A stretch of 64,000 nt of DNA from NCBI GenBank assembly GCA_026120185.1, contig JANUWF010002342.1, positions 6,619,501-6,683,500 of the forward strand, read 5' to 3'. The position numbers were made by a program, and so were the translations under genes. The DNA comes from Voacanga thouarsii. Lineage: Eukaryota > Streptophyta > Magnoliopsida > Gentianales > Apocynaceae. Under the pieces are notes generated by a model that did not search any database, was not told where the DNA came from, and saw only the letters and a program-made list of their open reading frames with translations. Each line of letters starts with the position of its first letter. Within the stretch, counting starts at the first letter, position 1. Of the stretch, positions 33,297 through 44,449 are shown one piece after another.

Positions 33297-35046
33297 TATG
33301 CCCTCTTAGACTAGGTTTCTGATGCAAAATCGAATATTATAATGAAAGAATTTATTTTCAGAAATTGTTTGTAAATTTACTTTTTGTTTGTGCACGATTT
33401 TCGTTTGGAACAGACCCATTGTGTTTAAATAAGTTATCCATGTGAATGGTGGTCTTTCACAGTAAGGTATGGATCACGGGTTATTTAACACATAAACATT
33501 TGTTCTTAACCTATTGATGAGACTGGGAACCTCATCATGTTTAGGTTATTATGTTATGAATTCCAAATGGGGAATGACTTACCTTTAGCCAGTGGGTAGT
33601 CCACTCACTTCATGACATAAGCGTATTTCGAATACGTAGAACAGGACCTGTAGTAGTGGTTTCTCAAAGTACTATATGGTAGAAACCTAGACTACTACCG
33701 CTACAGCGTGACTAGTACTCTACGACTTGAGTGTGAGTTGGTGGTCTGGTGAAGCTGGAAGCATATACTTTGATTTGCTGTAGTTGAGGTTCTATCGTAT
33801 GGCCAATATACTTGCATGTTGGGTATGTGTGACTAGTTAGTTAAGACAGGCTTATACAAGATAGTTTCTGCACTATATCGCCCCTTGTGGTTGTCCGAAT
33901 GGTCTAAATTATCCAGGGCCCTAGGAAACATGACTTGGATATTTGCTTTAGGGTAGCTCCCTTGGAAAGCGGAAACACTCTAGGAAGTCGTGGATCATTG
34001 GACTAGAAGCCTAAGGATGGTAGATGTCATTTAGAGAGGTGTTAGTACACTTCTTCCTCTCTAAATGTACGGCGATGTGTAGAGGGGTATTTTAGTCATT
34101 TCACCTGTAGGTCGGAGACTTTGCTAACGCAGCATTGTCCTTGGGGTCAATATTTCCTTATGGTGATATTAGGAAATATTTAAAATGCAAAATACAGCTA
34201 TTTTTATGGCAATGGTATTTTGGTCATTTTAGTAGCCAAGGCGGTGCGTCTTTTGGTCCCCAGTATAGACCGTGAGTCCTAATTAAATATGGGCTAAAGA
34301 ATTGATCTTAATTTAAATGAAATTTATTTTATTTAAGTAGCCTGATTTAATTATTGGGCTAGAATAAAATAAAGGTCCATGGAGAGAGAGAATTAATTAA
34401 ATTAGTTTGGTGGGTTAATTAATTATTCAGGGCTTTGGCCCAGTTTGAATAATTAAAGATTAACTTGGGACTAAACTAATATAGGCTTAATTAATTGGAC
34501 TAGTTTATTTGGGTTGGAAAAATTAATTATTTATTAATTGGGCCAATTATTTGGTTTTAGTTAGAATAATTAATTAAGTCCAAAAGATAAACTAAGAGTC
34601 CAATGGCCCAATCCAATTTAACCTAGGGTTTTATTTAGGTTAAACAGGAGGAAAAAAAAGGAACGGGGGTTTTTTTTTTTTTTTCCCGGTGCTTCATCTC
34701 TGTGAAAAATACCAGACGTTTTTTTCTCCTTCTCCAGAAAATATTATTTAGCCTCTAAGTTGTTCACCAAACGAGATTAGACAGGCCATATACTGAAAGA
34801 TCGAAAGTTAGGCGTTCATCTACATGCAAAGACGAAGTAGAAGGCTTGCAGGGATTGCACCAGAGGCTTCTACGAGCGTGCCTACCCCAGTTCCGTATAT
34901 TCCAGTTCAGCCAAGTGTGAGATCAACAAGAAGAGGTAAAAGAAAATATTTTTTTCCCCTTTTTTCTTCTTCACGCAGGTGTGCTGCGTTTTTGTTGTTC
35001 ACGTGGCTGGTTTTTTGGTTATGTTTGGCTTGCAATTTTATCTTCA
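33297..35046 (+). repeat. Solo LTR of a related copia subfamily, nested in copia-1
   Basis: 1750 bp from TGTTGGATTG to ...TCTTCA, flanked by ATGAC on both sides (33292-33296; 35047-35051). Removing it rejoins the host RNase H frame ...YRAND|LVPT.... Its 5' half is clearly related to the copia-1 LTR (same CGTATT-TCG-AATACG repeat at 33622-33636), while the 3' half differs. No internal region is present, consistent with LTR-LTR recombination after insertion. Confidence 0.92.
34824..34935 (+). CDS. LTR-encoded leader exon in the solo LTR, intact copy
   Basis: ATG 34824 opens MQRRSRRLAGIAPEASTS, then a proline/valine-rich stretch, ending ...RSTRRG at donor GAG|GTAAAA (34935/34936). 112 nt, phase 1. 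The start motif equals that in the copia-1 and copia-2 LTRs while the middle differs in sequence and length by whole codons. In genomic DNA the frame runs on past the donor into the LTR end and the nested RNase H segment by chance. Function unknown. Confidence 0.45.
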
Positions 35047-35051
35047 ATGAC

Positions 35052-35540
35052 TTGGTTCCTACAAGATACACAGACTCAAACTTCCAGGCAGATAAGGATG
35101 AGAGAAAATTCACTAGTAGATATGTCTTCACCTTATCTAGAGGAGCTGTTTCATGGAGGAGTATCAAGCAATTTTGCATTGTTGACTTAACTATGAAAGT
35201 TGAGTATGTGGCAATTTCGAAGACATTCAAGGAAGCAGTTTGGCTCCAAAAATTCCTTTCAGAACTTGGAGTCGTGCCATACATGGACAGATCAATTATG
35301 ATGTACTGCGATAACACTGGAGTAGTCTCGTAATCCAAAGAACCTAAGAATCACAAGAAAGGGAAGCACATCGAGAGGAAGTACTATCTAATTCGGAATT
35401 TCATTTAGGGATGAAAAATTTTGGTGGAACAGATAACCTCGAAGAACAACCTAGCAGATCCCTTCACCAAGCCTTTGGCTGAGAGAGTTTTCAAGAGACA
35501 CTTAGACGCCATATGGGTGGGTACCTACGAACTTTTTTAG
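35052..35540 (+). pseudogene. copia-1 RNase H, downstream of the solo LTR
   Basis: Reads LVPTRYTDSNFQADKDERKF, SRYVFTLSRGAVSWRSIKQF, DLTMKVEYVAISKTFKEAVW and MMYCDNTGVVS, then a stop at about 35332, HIERKYYLIRNFI, two more stops, and NNLADPFTKPLAERVFKRHL. The motif order TDSxF, SW-SxKQ, T-x-VEYVA, YCDN, KHIERKYHxIR and ADxFTK is the complete copia RNase H. TDS and YCDN retain their acidic residues; M-K-V-E-Y keeps the catalytic Glu. The polypurine tract AAGTGGGAGAT and the 3' LTR follow. Confidence 0.9.
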
Positions 35541-35572
35541 TCTTAGAGTGCAAGTGGGAGATTGTTGGAATG

Positions 35573-37414
35573 TATACCCTCTAAATTAGATTTCTGATGT
35601 AATTATCAAATTTATTAATAAAATAATTTATTCTCAAAATTTATTTGTGAATTTACATTTTATTTGTACACGATTTACATTTGGAAAAAAACATATTGTG
35701 TTTAAGTAAGTGATTTATGTGAATGGTGGTCTTTCACAGTAAGATATGGATCATGGGTTATTTAACACATGAACGTTTATTCTTAACCGATTAATAAGAA
35801 TGAAAATCTTATCATGTTTAAGTTATTGTGTTATGAATTCTAAATGAGAAATGACTTACCTTTAACCAGTGAGTAATCCACTCATTTCATAACATAAACG
35901 TATTTTGAATACGTAGAACATGACCTGTAATAGTAGTTTCTAAAAGTACTATTTAAAATAAACGCAAACTATTACTACTACAGCGTAGACTAATACTCTA
36001 CCGTTTGAGTATGAGCTAGTGGTCTGACGAAGTTGAAAGCATGTATTTTAATATACTGTAGTTGAGGTCCTATCGTAGAGTCAATATACTTGTATGTTGA
36101 GTATATGTGACTAGTTAGTTAAAACAAACTTGTATAAGATAGCTTCTGTACTATATCGCTCCTTGTGACTATTCAAATGATTTAAATATCCAGGGCTTTG
36201 TGAAATAAGACTTGGATGTTAGCTTTAGGGTAGCTCCCTTAGAAAGCAGAAACATTTCAGGAGTCGTGAATCATTAGAGTAGAGGTCTAAGGATAGTAGA
36301 TGTCTTTCAGAGAGGTATTAGTATACTCTTCCTCTCTAAATGTACGGCGATGCGTAGAAAGGTATTTTAATCATTACACATATAGGTCGAAGACTTTGCT
36401 AACACAGCATTGTCCTTGGGGTCAATATTTTCTTATGGTGATATTAGAAAATATTTAAAATATAAAATACAACTATTTTTATAATATGGGCATTTTGGTT
36501 ATTTTAGTAACCAAGGTAATATGTCTTTTGGTCCTCGAAATAGCCCATAAGTCCTGATGGTTTTGAGTTGAGGGATTGGTTTTGTATAAAATGAATTTTA
36601 TTTTATTCGAGTAGCCTGGTTTATTTATTGGGTTAAAATAAAATAAAAGGTCCAAAAAGAGAGAATTGTATATTGACCCATTTGAGTTATTTAATTAATT
36701 TAATTATTGAGCTTATATTAGTTCAGAAATAATTAAATTGAATTAAAGGCTTAACCCAATGAATTAGGCCAAGGCTTAAGGTTTATATTGATCCATTTGG
36801 GTTATTCAATTAATTTAATTATTGGGCTTGTGTTAGTTCAGGAATAATTAAATTGAATTAAAGGCTTAACCCAATGAACTAGGCCATAGGCCTATAAGCC
36901 TGGTTAATGGCTTAATATGATATAGGCCTTAGGGCTTCTCTGATTCTACCGCCTCTATTTGATTTTTGAATGCCTGGATAATAGCCTTCTATTAAGGTAG
37001 TTGGGATTCAAGAGAACATAAGGAGTTTTTTCACAGAATGTCTTTTCCTTTTCCTTCTAGCCGTGCTTCTTCTCTCTCTGTAGACTATGATCTCTGTGCT
37101 AATCAATAGCAAGAATAGAGACACAAAAGATCATCCTCTTCATCCTTAGCTTTCACCAAGTTTTTAGGCACAGGTTATATTTTGAAAGACCCGAAGCATT
37201 GCGTTGATGCCCAGACGGAGCCGACGACTTGCAGGACAATAGCCTGAAGAAAGGATCATAGAATCAGCAGTGGTTCAGACAGGATTGCCGGCACCTCCTA
37301 AACCAACGATAAAGCGCAGAGGTAAGGGAAAAAAAAAGCTATTCCGCTGCTCTGTGTTTGCTCTGTTTTCAACATGCTACTGTGCGTTTCTATTTTTGTC
37401 ATGTTTAACCTACA
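35573..37414 (+). repeat. copia-1 3' LTR
   Basis: 1842 bp, TGTTGGAATG...CCTACA, preceded by the polypurine tract GTGGGAGAT. Same organisation as the 5' LTR, with more C-to-T and G-to-A differences. Contains a damaged leader exon at 37207-37321 and the inverted repeat at 35899-35913 with its central C changed to T. Confidence 0.92.
37207..37321 (+). pseudogene. LTR-encoded leader exon in the copia-1 3' LTR
   Basis: 115 nt from ATG 37207 to donor GAG|GTAAGG, the same length as the 5' LTR copy. Starts MPRRSRRLAGQ, then a TAG that corresponds to the second Gln (CAG) of the 5' LTR copy, then PEERIIESAVVQTG. Between the two LTR copies no indel occurs in this exon. It keeps Arg at the position where the 5' copy has Trp, so this one probably shows the older motif. 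Confidence 0.5.
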
Positions 37415-37554
37415 CTATTACCCTTTGTCAACTTGAACGAATCTTTTCTCCATTTTTCTTTAACATAATGGAACATTTATCGATCCATTTGGTTGAGGAG
37501 GCACTTATTGCAGGTTTTGTACAATTTCGATGGATGTATCTAATAAAAAAGTAG
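37415..37554 (+). pseudogene. CACTA TNP2 transposase, continuation after copia-1
   Basis: After the CTATT duplication the frame continues CQLERIFSPFFFNIMEHLSI, HLVEEALIAGFVQFRWMYLI and KK, TAG 37552-37554. TNP2 proteins have ...LCxLExIFPPxFFDxMxHLxxHL... then GPVQYRWMYPxER, so this is the expected next block. Joined with ...LEHIQECIAI upstream it shows that copia-1 landed inside the coding frame. Confidence 0.88.
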
Positions 37555-38181
37555 CTTTCCATTTGATTCATCTAAATATTTGGAATATTCTTGAATTCAA
37601 AATCGACTTCAAACATGTTTGTTGTGTATAGTGAAGAGGTCACACATAAATTAAGTAAAATTAGTTTAGGTGAAAAGAGGAATTAAGAAATGTTAATAAT
37701 TAAAGTAAATGTCAATAAGTAAAATTTGTCATTTTTTGGAAATACTTTTGCTACCAATTGTGAATAGGTAAATGTTAATAAATATAAATATATTTAGAGT
37801 TAAAACCATATAGCATAGCTATGATAAATAGCTTGAAGTATATATACACACATACACACGCACACACATAAATGTTAAAAATATTATTATTTAATTTCTA
37901 AATTAGTAATATAATTTTTAAAAGATCATATAACATTAACTTATTTGTTATTATATAATATATAAATGATAAAAAAAATATAATTTTATCCATAAACTAT
38001 ACCACTAAAATTATTCAAGTAGCTCCTCCAATATTATCCATACACCATGCCAATAAATTTACGGTAAAAAATCAATTTAACTACAGTTTTAGCAACTATA
38101 GTAAATAGAAATTTTTTGGTACGAATTTTTTTTATAAAAAAAAGTTTTTTCTCATAATTTTAATGAGACTGTGGGGAAAAT
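37555..38181. other. AT-rich DNA with a diverged copy of the 346-bp repeat
   Basis: No coding signal beyond the transposase end. About 37690-37990 resembles the tandem units at 42089-42780 (shared TAAATGTTAATAAATATAAA, CTTGAAGT and ATTTCTAAATTAGTAATAT). A short CACACACA stretch lies near 37848-37867. Confidence 0.55.
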
Positions 38182-41100
38182 TGTAACACCCCACACTAAC
38201 CAATTATGGGTCTTATATTATGGGATTTCACCCCATCTAATCTCCTAGATATGGGGTCTTTATAACGTTTTCAGCTCAATACAAAATGAAATCATTCAAA
38301 AATTTTATATTAAAAACACAAGAAGTACATAAGGTTCAACATTTGATACATGAGTTCAAAAGGAAACAAGTTTACCAGACATGTACATACTTCCTCTAAA
38401 GTCTTATGTACCATCTCTGTTACCTCTACAGAGTAGTTTGAATTTCTGAGAGTCCACTGTTGTGATTCGGACTCTTAAAGTTTTAATAAAGAAAATAACA
38501 CACATGTGAGTATAAAAATCAGTGAGTTCCGTTTATGTTAGTATTTTTTCATGAAAACATATCATAAACCAAGCAATATTCAAAATGTAGGCAAGATAAT
38601 ATATTTGTACCTTTTGTGTAAAAGGTATAATAAGGTAACAAGGATATATTCTTATAAAGAAATGCAAGAAGAAAAACTCATGTGTCATTTCTTGCAAAAT
38701 AATATTCAAGATCTCATAAGGCAAGACATGCTAGTTCATGATTCATGTATGAGAGGAACTTAATGAATTCTACCCAACAAGATTTAGGAGTTAGTTCTTA
38801 CACCATGAATTAGTGCTCACGCCTGGAAGACAAGATATTGCTTACGCCATGAGCTAATCTAAATGTCCTATTGCCTCATTAGGGGTAAGATGAATCTTAG
38901 AACTGATCAGGTTACTTACGATCATCTATCTCTAACGTAGGCTAGTACGCGGAGAAACGCTCTCACTGAGTATTCAACGTTCACATGTTATACATATTCT
39001 TGTTCAAGTGATGGAAAAGGTATGTTATCTGCCTTTTCCATGACTTGTCATGTCATGCAATACCTGAAGAAAATGTCACGAAACATGGCTTTAACAAAGT
39101 AGTGAAAATATACTCAAGCTTTTAACAAGAAAAGAATTCAAGAGTTCATAATTTTCATGATTCTTAAAACCATTGAATAAAATGCTTGTACTCAAATAGT
39201 TTAGAAATCCATTAGCTAAAACAAAGTTTGAAAAACAAAGTACTCACATATCCATGATTCATAAAATATTCACATATAAACAATTTAGGAAATCATTAGT
39301 CTAGAATGAAGTTTCATAAAAAACGGACTCGTTTTGTACAAATTGCTCATGCACGAGTTTAACAGAAAAATACTTAGCTAAATAGGATTTGAAAATTAGG
39401 GAACTCACATGAAGCACAAAATATAAGATTTAATGTATAAAAGCGTCATGATACTTATATTTTAAGAAAAAGAGTATACCTTAGAATCTAGCAATCAATG
39501 CTCTCAAGTTCAAGCAAAATGCTCATACTTAAATATATCAGGAAAATACTTATCCATATCAGGAAAGCATTTAGCTATATCAAAAAATCGGGAGTTTTAA
39601 AATCCAAGGGACACACATTGACAATCTTTCATCACTTGTTCGCAGTTGCTAGTTTAAGTATTCCTTAGATCTAACCTGCCTAAAACAAGGCATTATATCA
39701 TCCAAGGCGCATAAAGCATCTTATATTAAAAGAAGGATAAATAAACGCATTCTCTTTAATCTCTATGACTTAAAGTATACTCAGGTTCTCAATTGTCACA
39801 ACCAATTCTTGAAACAAAAGGGATTAGAATAATTCACATTTCTTACTAGGTAAAGAATTTCAATAGATTATAGCTTTCGGTGTTTCTATCATAACTTTCT
39901 GCTCACAACTCCAAACTATATCAAATTGGTCCCAAAATACTTCTAAGACTATTAGAAACAATTTTTAGTTCATAAGGCTCCAGAATACAAAGTCATTTTG
40001 TTCAATTTATTGTCCAAACAGCTGGGTTCAATCATTAACCAAAACAGAATTTCCTAATTGTGTTCATATATTGCACAAGTTATATCTTTTCATTCTTCTA
40101 CACAATATACCCCATAGAAAGAATCATAACTCTTTTTTAATACTTATAAAAGTGTGATTTAATCTCCTTTTAGCCTAACTTCCTTAAAAATGTTAAAATA
40201 GGGCATGGTTACAAAAGTGGTCAAACAGCATTTTAGTTAGGCAGCCCTAGTTCCTTTCATTCTTGTGCATTCCTTTGCACTCAAAATCCCAAAAAACTAA
40301 TTCTTAAACTTTCCTAACACTTCATGGTGCAATTAGGTTAGTTACTTCAGAGCTATATCCTGCAAACATATCAAATCATTTGCTACAAACTAGGAAACAA
40401 AATCTGTCCAGCATGTATTCATTAATATATAGCTAGCTTTAGTTCTTCATTTAACACCACATGAACACAAACCTATTCAGCCCTTTTTCCTGCATTTTCT
40501 TCACAGAAAAACGCACCAAATGAAAGCCAAGAACACATAAAACAGCCCCTGAACATCCGGTGCACACAACTACAGCAGTTAGCTTGCAAACAGAAATTTC
40601 ACGTATGAACACATCTTTGGTTTTTGTAGTTTTCTCCAACAAAAGTTATACCAAATGAAAGCCCTTGAGCTACTAAACAACTTTTGTTCTAAGGGAGGAG
40701 CTTCTTACCTATTTAATGGACTAAAATCATGGCTTAAAGGTGACTGAAGTTGATGTTCTTTGTTGTTCTCTCTCTCTCTCCCCTCCGATTTTCTTTCTTT
40801 CTCCTTCCTTTTTGTTTCTTCTCTTGGTTTCTCTCTTCTTTTTCTTCCTCTCCTTTCTTTCTTCTCTCCTCTTAGTCCTTCTTTCTTTCCTTTGGCGTAA
40901 ATTCTTGCTTTGCCTTCTTTTTGTAGCTTCCTAAAGTCTTAAGTAATAAGTTAATAATTTAGCATGATGACTAAGCACTCCTAGAAACTTTTAGAACTTA
41001 ATAGAAGTTTATAGAACTTCATAGAAGTTATGAGAACATCATGAAAAGTCTTGGAATCTTGTGGATGCTTAGAGAAACCTTAAGAATCTTGGAGAAACCC

Positions 41101-41397
41101 CACCTAATCATGCTATAACCATGCAACCAATCATATAATCTCAAGTGGCATTTATTTGGTGGGCTAAACTAGCTAAAACCCATTAATATAAATAGCCCAC
41201 CTAATCTTAATTATCATGGCCCACTATATCTTGTTAACTTAGTGGGCCTAAAGGGTTTTCTATATAACAATTCTTCTCCGCTCTTTTTCATGGGCTTCTT
41301 TAGTGGGCTATCAATTTTTTTCCAGATGTCGTTATATATAACTGTTTGTCACCAAATAATTTATGTATTCAATAACTATCCACAGAGGGGTGTTACA
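38182..41397. repeat. 3.2-kb solo LTR-like element, probably Ty3/gypsy
   Basis: It begins TGTAACACCCC and ends GGGGTGTTACA, a perfect 11-bp terminal inverted repeat with TG..CA ends, and is flanked by the 5-bp duplication AAAAT (38177-38181; 41398-41402). No coding region is present in 3216 bp. Long LTRs with TGTAACACCCC ends are typical of Del/Tekay-type chromoviruses, so a solo LTR is the best reading; a non-autonomous element is possible. The body includes a 130-bp pyrimidine-rich tract (about 40770-40900) and direct repeats such as CTTATGTACC. Confidence 0.82.
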
Positions 41398-41962
41398 AAA
41401 ATTATTATCGCCTATAGTTTTAAAGAAACAGTGGGCAAAAGTCTTATTATCTTCATGAACTTCAGAACCATTGCAAGAGAAAAAAACTTTATTATTATTA
41501 TTTTTTCAAAATCATAAAAAGGTTTAATATATAATTTAATATATAGTATCAATCAAAAGTTAAGATTGATATGTTTTTTACTTGGCACGTTGGTTGGTAG
41601 GTATTTATACAAATAAAAAATTTTACTCACTTGCAGGCTTCGATTGCTAATGGACTAATAATTGAACAAAAATAATATGTATAATAGGAATCAAAATTTG
41701 TGGTTGATAATGTATTACGATAAGAAATTATCAATTATGATCATAGAAAGTTTCTTTGGTTTTTTTTTTTTTTTTTTGGTAGATAATTAATTATTCATTT
41801 TAATGTTTTCTAAAGTCTTCACTAAATAAATAAATATATATATAGAGAGAGAGAATACTGGTTTATGAAAATTAGGTATCAAAATTGAAGTAAGGAGTCA
41901 AGACCAGTTCTACTTCTTCTGCTAAAATCAAATACAGTATTTTAATGATTGATAAATAAAAA

Positions 41963-41964
<2 letters not shown>

Positions 41965-42001
<37 letters not shown>
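41965..42001. repeat. (TA)n microsatellite
   Basis: About 18 TA units. Confidence 0.9.
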
Positions 42002-42004
<3 letters not shown>

Positions 42005-42088
42005 ACTTTAGATGAAGTGTTATAAAATGTAATGAATCAAGAGCATTACAGATAATTTGAGACTCTTTGGTCCTAGTGATGATCACTC

Positions 42089-42771
42089 ACATATAATTTT
42101 TAATTATTTTTATATTTTTAGAATTTCAAATTCATAAAATTAATAGTTGACAAAACTTTTTTTTTCATGCACCAATTGGAACTCTTACGTGGAATGAAAA
42201 TTTTCCTTTGTAAAATTTGTCAGCACATGTAGTCCTTTTGTAAAAAAACTTTTACTACTAGACTATGTTGATAGAACTGCTTTGTATTTAATTTTCTAAT
42301 TTCTAATTTAAATTTTGATGAGATTATGAATAATTAAATGCTAATAAATATAAATAATTTTAGTTTTTAAAGTATATGGTATACGTGTGATAAGTATCTT
42401 GAAGTGCGTATATATGTTATCTTGAAGTGTGCATACATATAATTTTTAATTACTTTTATATTTTTAAGATTTCAAATTTAATTTTCAGACTTATAAAATT
42501 AATAGTTAGCAAAACTTTTTTTTTTTTTTTCATGCATCAATTGGAACTCTTATGTGGAATGAAATTTTTGGTGAGTAAAATTTGTCCGCACAGATAGTCC
42601 TTTTGTGAAAAATCTTTTACTACCAAATTGTGTTGATAGAATACTTTGTATTTAATTTTTTAATTTATAATTGTCATGTTAATGAGATTATGAATAAGTA
42701 AATGTTAATAAATATAAATATTTTTAGTTTTTAAAGTATATGATATACCTATGATAAGTATCTTGAAGTGC

Positions 42772-42780
<9 letters not shown>
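42089..42780. repeat. 346-bp tandem duplication
   Basis: Two imperfect copies starting ACATATAATTTTTAATTA at 42089 and 42435. Shared landmarks are TTTTCATGCA, CAATTGGAACTCTTA, AGTCCTTTTGT and AAGTATCTTGAAGTGC. A third, more diverged partial copy is at about 37690-37990. Confidence 0.8.

Positions 42781-42809
<29 letters not shown>
42775..42809. repeat. (TA)n microsatellite
   Basis: About 17 TA units at the end of the second 346-bp repeat copy. Confidence 0.9.
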
Positions 42810-42813
<4 letters not shown>

Positions 42814-43744
42814 TATATGATGTTATTATTTAATTTCTAAATTAGTAATATGTAATTTCTAAAACCTCTTATAACATTAACTTATTTGTCACTATAAAAT
42901 ATATTATGTGATAAAAATATATAATTTTATCACTTTTGATTTTTTTAATTTATAGAAATTGAAAAATTTTCCTCAATGGTATTATGAACTTTAAGGCCTT
43001 CATTCACCATATGTAACCATTATATTTATTTTTATTTTCATTATTTTGTTGAATCCTTTAGTATCTTCAAGGCAAAACCTTTTAAGCTTCAAGAATTCTA
43101 TTGGGCAACTAGTCTACTTCTTTTTGGAGACTGAAAGGAACGTAAATGTGTTGGCATTTTTCCATATGCTTTATTTATTGGCTCCTTGAGTTTGGTTTTG
43201 TTCTATTTCTTTTTGTTTTTCATTTTAGTGCTTGGGAGTGTGCAATAACTCAAAGTCAAGTATGCAATTTTTCTATCATCATTAGCGGATTTTCAACGGG
43301 GTGGAAGAGTTATATTTTAGAGATTGTTTTGTATGCTTCAAGGGTGTTTGGAATGGGAGCAAAACTCAGTTGCAAAAAGGAATAAAGTAGAGCTTGCTTT
43401 CCTGTATACATAGGTTTATAATTTGAAATAACTCTAAGATTTTGTAGTTTTTCTAGTATTTCTAAATCTCTGTGATCTTTTATTTATTTACTATGTTGAT
43501 GTCGGTACGTTGTATGAGATAATTTCAATAATTTTTTCTAAATAAAAAAATATTTGTTTGAATCCCTTTATAACTTTAAATTTTTTACATCAATCATTAT
43601 TTTTTCTTTTTAAATATTCGTGATAACATAATTTTTTATATTAATCGTTTAACTTAAGTTAACTATCAAGCACTTTAATCTTAACAAAACTTTATTTTTG
43701 CCAACTAAAGGCGAATTAGTATTAGACCAGCCTTCTCCAGAATT

Positions 43745-43822
43745 CTATTTTTTAGTTGAAACAGTTACTTCCAAATTTGACGCATCATCATCCTCAAGCA
43801 GTCCCAACTTTCTCTTTTGTGC
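43745..43822 (-). pseudogene. Unidentified terminal exon
   Basis: Minus strand: acceptor TTTCTTCAG, then AQKRKLGLLEDDDASNLEVT, VSTKK and TAG (43747-43745). The strong polypyrimidine tract and the acidic, protein-like composition suggest a real last exon. I do not recognise the protein. It is in line with the other exon fragments on this strand but need not come from the same gene. Confidence 0.4.
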
Positions 43823-44150
43823 CTGAAGAAATATAAAATAAATGAGTCAATTACAGATAACAAAAGAGAAAAAATAAAACGCATTGACATAAAACATGAA
43901 AATTATCTTTACTAACCTAGGAACTAAATTTGTCATTATAGAGAAAAGCATTATGTTGTTAATGTGTAATGTCATGACCATGATTGAGGGGCATGGTGCT
44001 TTATAGTTAAATTGAATAAGTTACATCATCAGTTAGAGTGAAGAATAATAAAGACTTAAAGTAGTCCAATTATAAATAACTAAATTTAATGCTAATTTAA
44101 AAGTAGAATTGATTTTGATGCAATAACAATACAAAGGGCAAGATGTTGAC

Positions 44151-44276
44151 CTCATATGGGGTCCTTCTCACAGGCACACTTCGTTCATTGTATACAAACC
44201 TCATGGATGCATAATACAACTTTTGGTTTCACAATACTTCATCAGGAGCTTCCGTAATGGCACGTTGCACTTCAAC
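44151..44276 (-). pseudogene. Unidentified 126-nt exon
   Basis: Acceptor TGTAG, then VEVQRAITEAPDEVL, TGA, NQKLYYASMRFVYNERSVPV and RRTPYE, donor GAG|GTCAAC. It is exactly 42 codons, phase 0 at both ends, with one in-frame stop. The reading is clearly protein-like but I cannot name the family. It lies between the response-regulator exons and the last exon at 43745. Confidence 0.45.
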
Positions 44277-44449
44277 CTACATTCAACCCTGTAACCATCC
44301 TATTGCAAGAGAAAAGGGGACATTTTTAAACATTTCTTGTAGTAGGGAAAGCAGGAGAAGAAGTGAACTTCAAATGCCATTGAAATGAAAGGAAATATTT
44401 GGTGAAATTTCAAAATAACACCTCAATTTCCCTCACGCTATCTTATAAA

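Larger units (their letters stand above)
26324..37414 (+). mobile_element. Ty1/copia element copia-1, 11.1 kb, with nested solo LTR
   Basis: Two LTRs of 1843 and 1842 bp (26324-28166; 35573-37414) flank gag, protease, integrase, RT and RNase H in copia order. The target-site duplication is CTATT on both sides (26319-26323; 37415-37419), and the CACTA transposase frame is restored when the element is removed. A solo LTR (33297-35046) splits the RT/RNase H region. The LTRs differ at roughly one base in ten by eye, mostly transitions, so the insertion is old. Confidence 0.95.
21014..37554 (+). mobile_element. CACTA (En/Spm) DNA transposon, interrupted by copia-1
   Basis: The left end is CACTACTAGAAATTTG at 21014, the classic CACTA terminus, followed by short subterminal motifs (TCATTTGCGATGATCG; GTCGTTACAAATACC). 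The TNP2-type transposase lies on + from 24151 and is cut at 26323 by copia-1; its frame resumes at 37415. The 3' terminus was not found, and coding similarity stops at the TAG at 37552-37554, so the right part is lost or too degraded to see. An LRR fragment and a MITE lie between the left end and the transposase. Confidence 0.85.
41403..43744. other. AT-rich DNA with simple and tandem repeats, no gene
   Basis: Two TA microsatellites, a 346-bp tandem duplication and many A/T runs. An open stretch at 43146-43382 is hydrophobic and low in complexity, without a recognisable domain; I do not call it. Confidence 0.55.

Noticed and set aside
34981..35190. ORF across the solo LTR end and RNase H
   Set aside because: Crosses the exact LTR/target-duplication junction in a frame other than that of RNase H.
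40740..40934. Leu/Ser/Phe-rich ORF
   Set aside because: It is the translation of a pyrimidine-rich tract in a solo LTR.
43146..43385. Hydrophobic ORF of 79 codons
   Set aside because: AT-driven Phe/Ile/Leu content, no splice or promoter support, no recognised domain.
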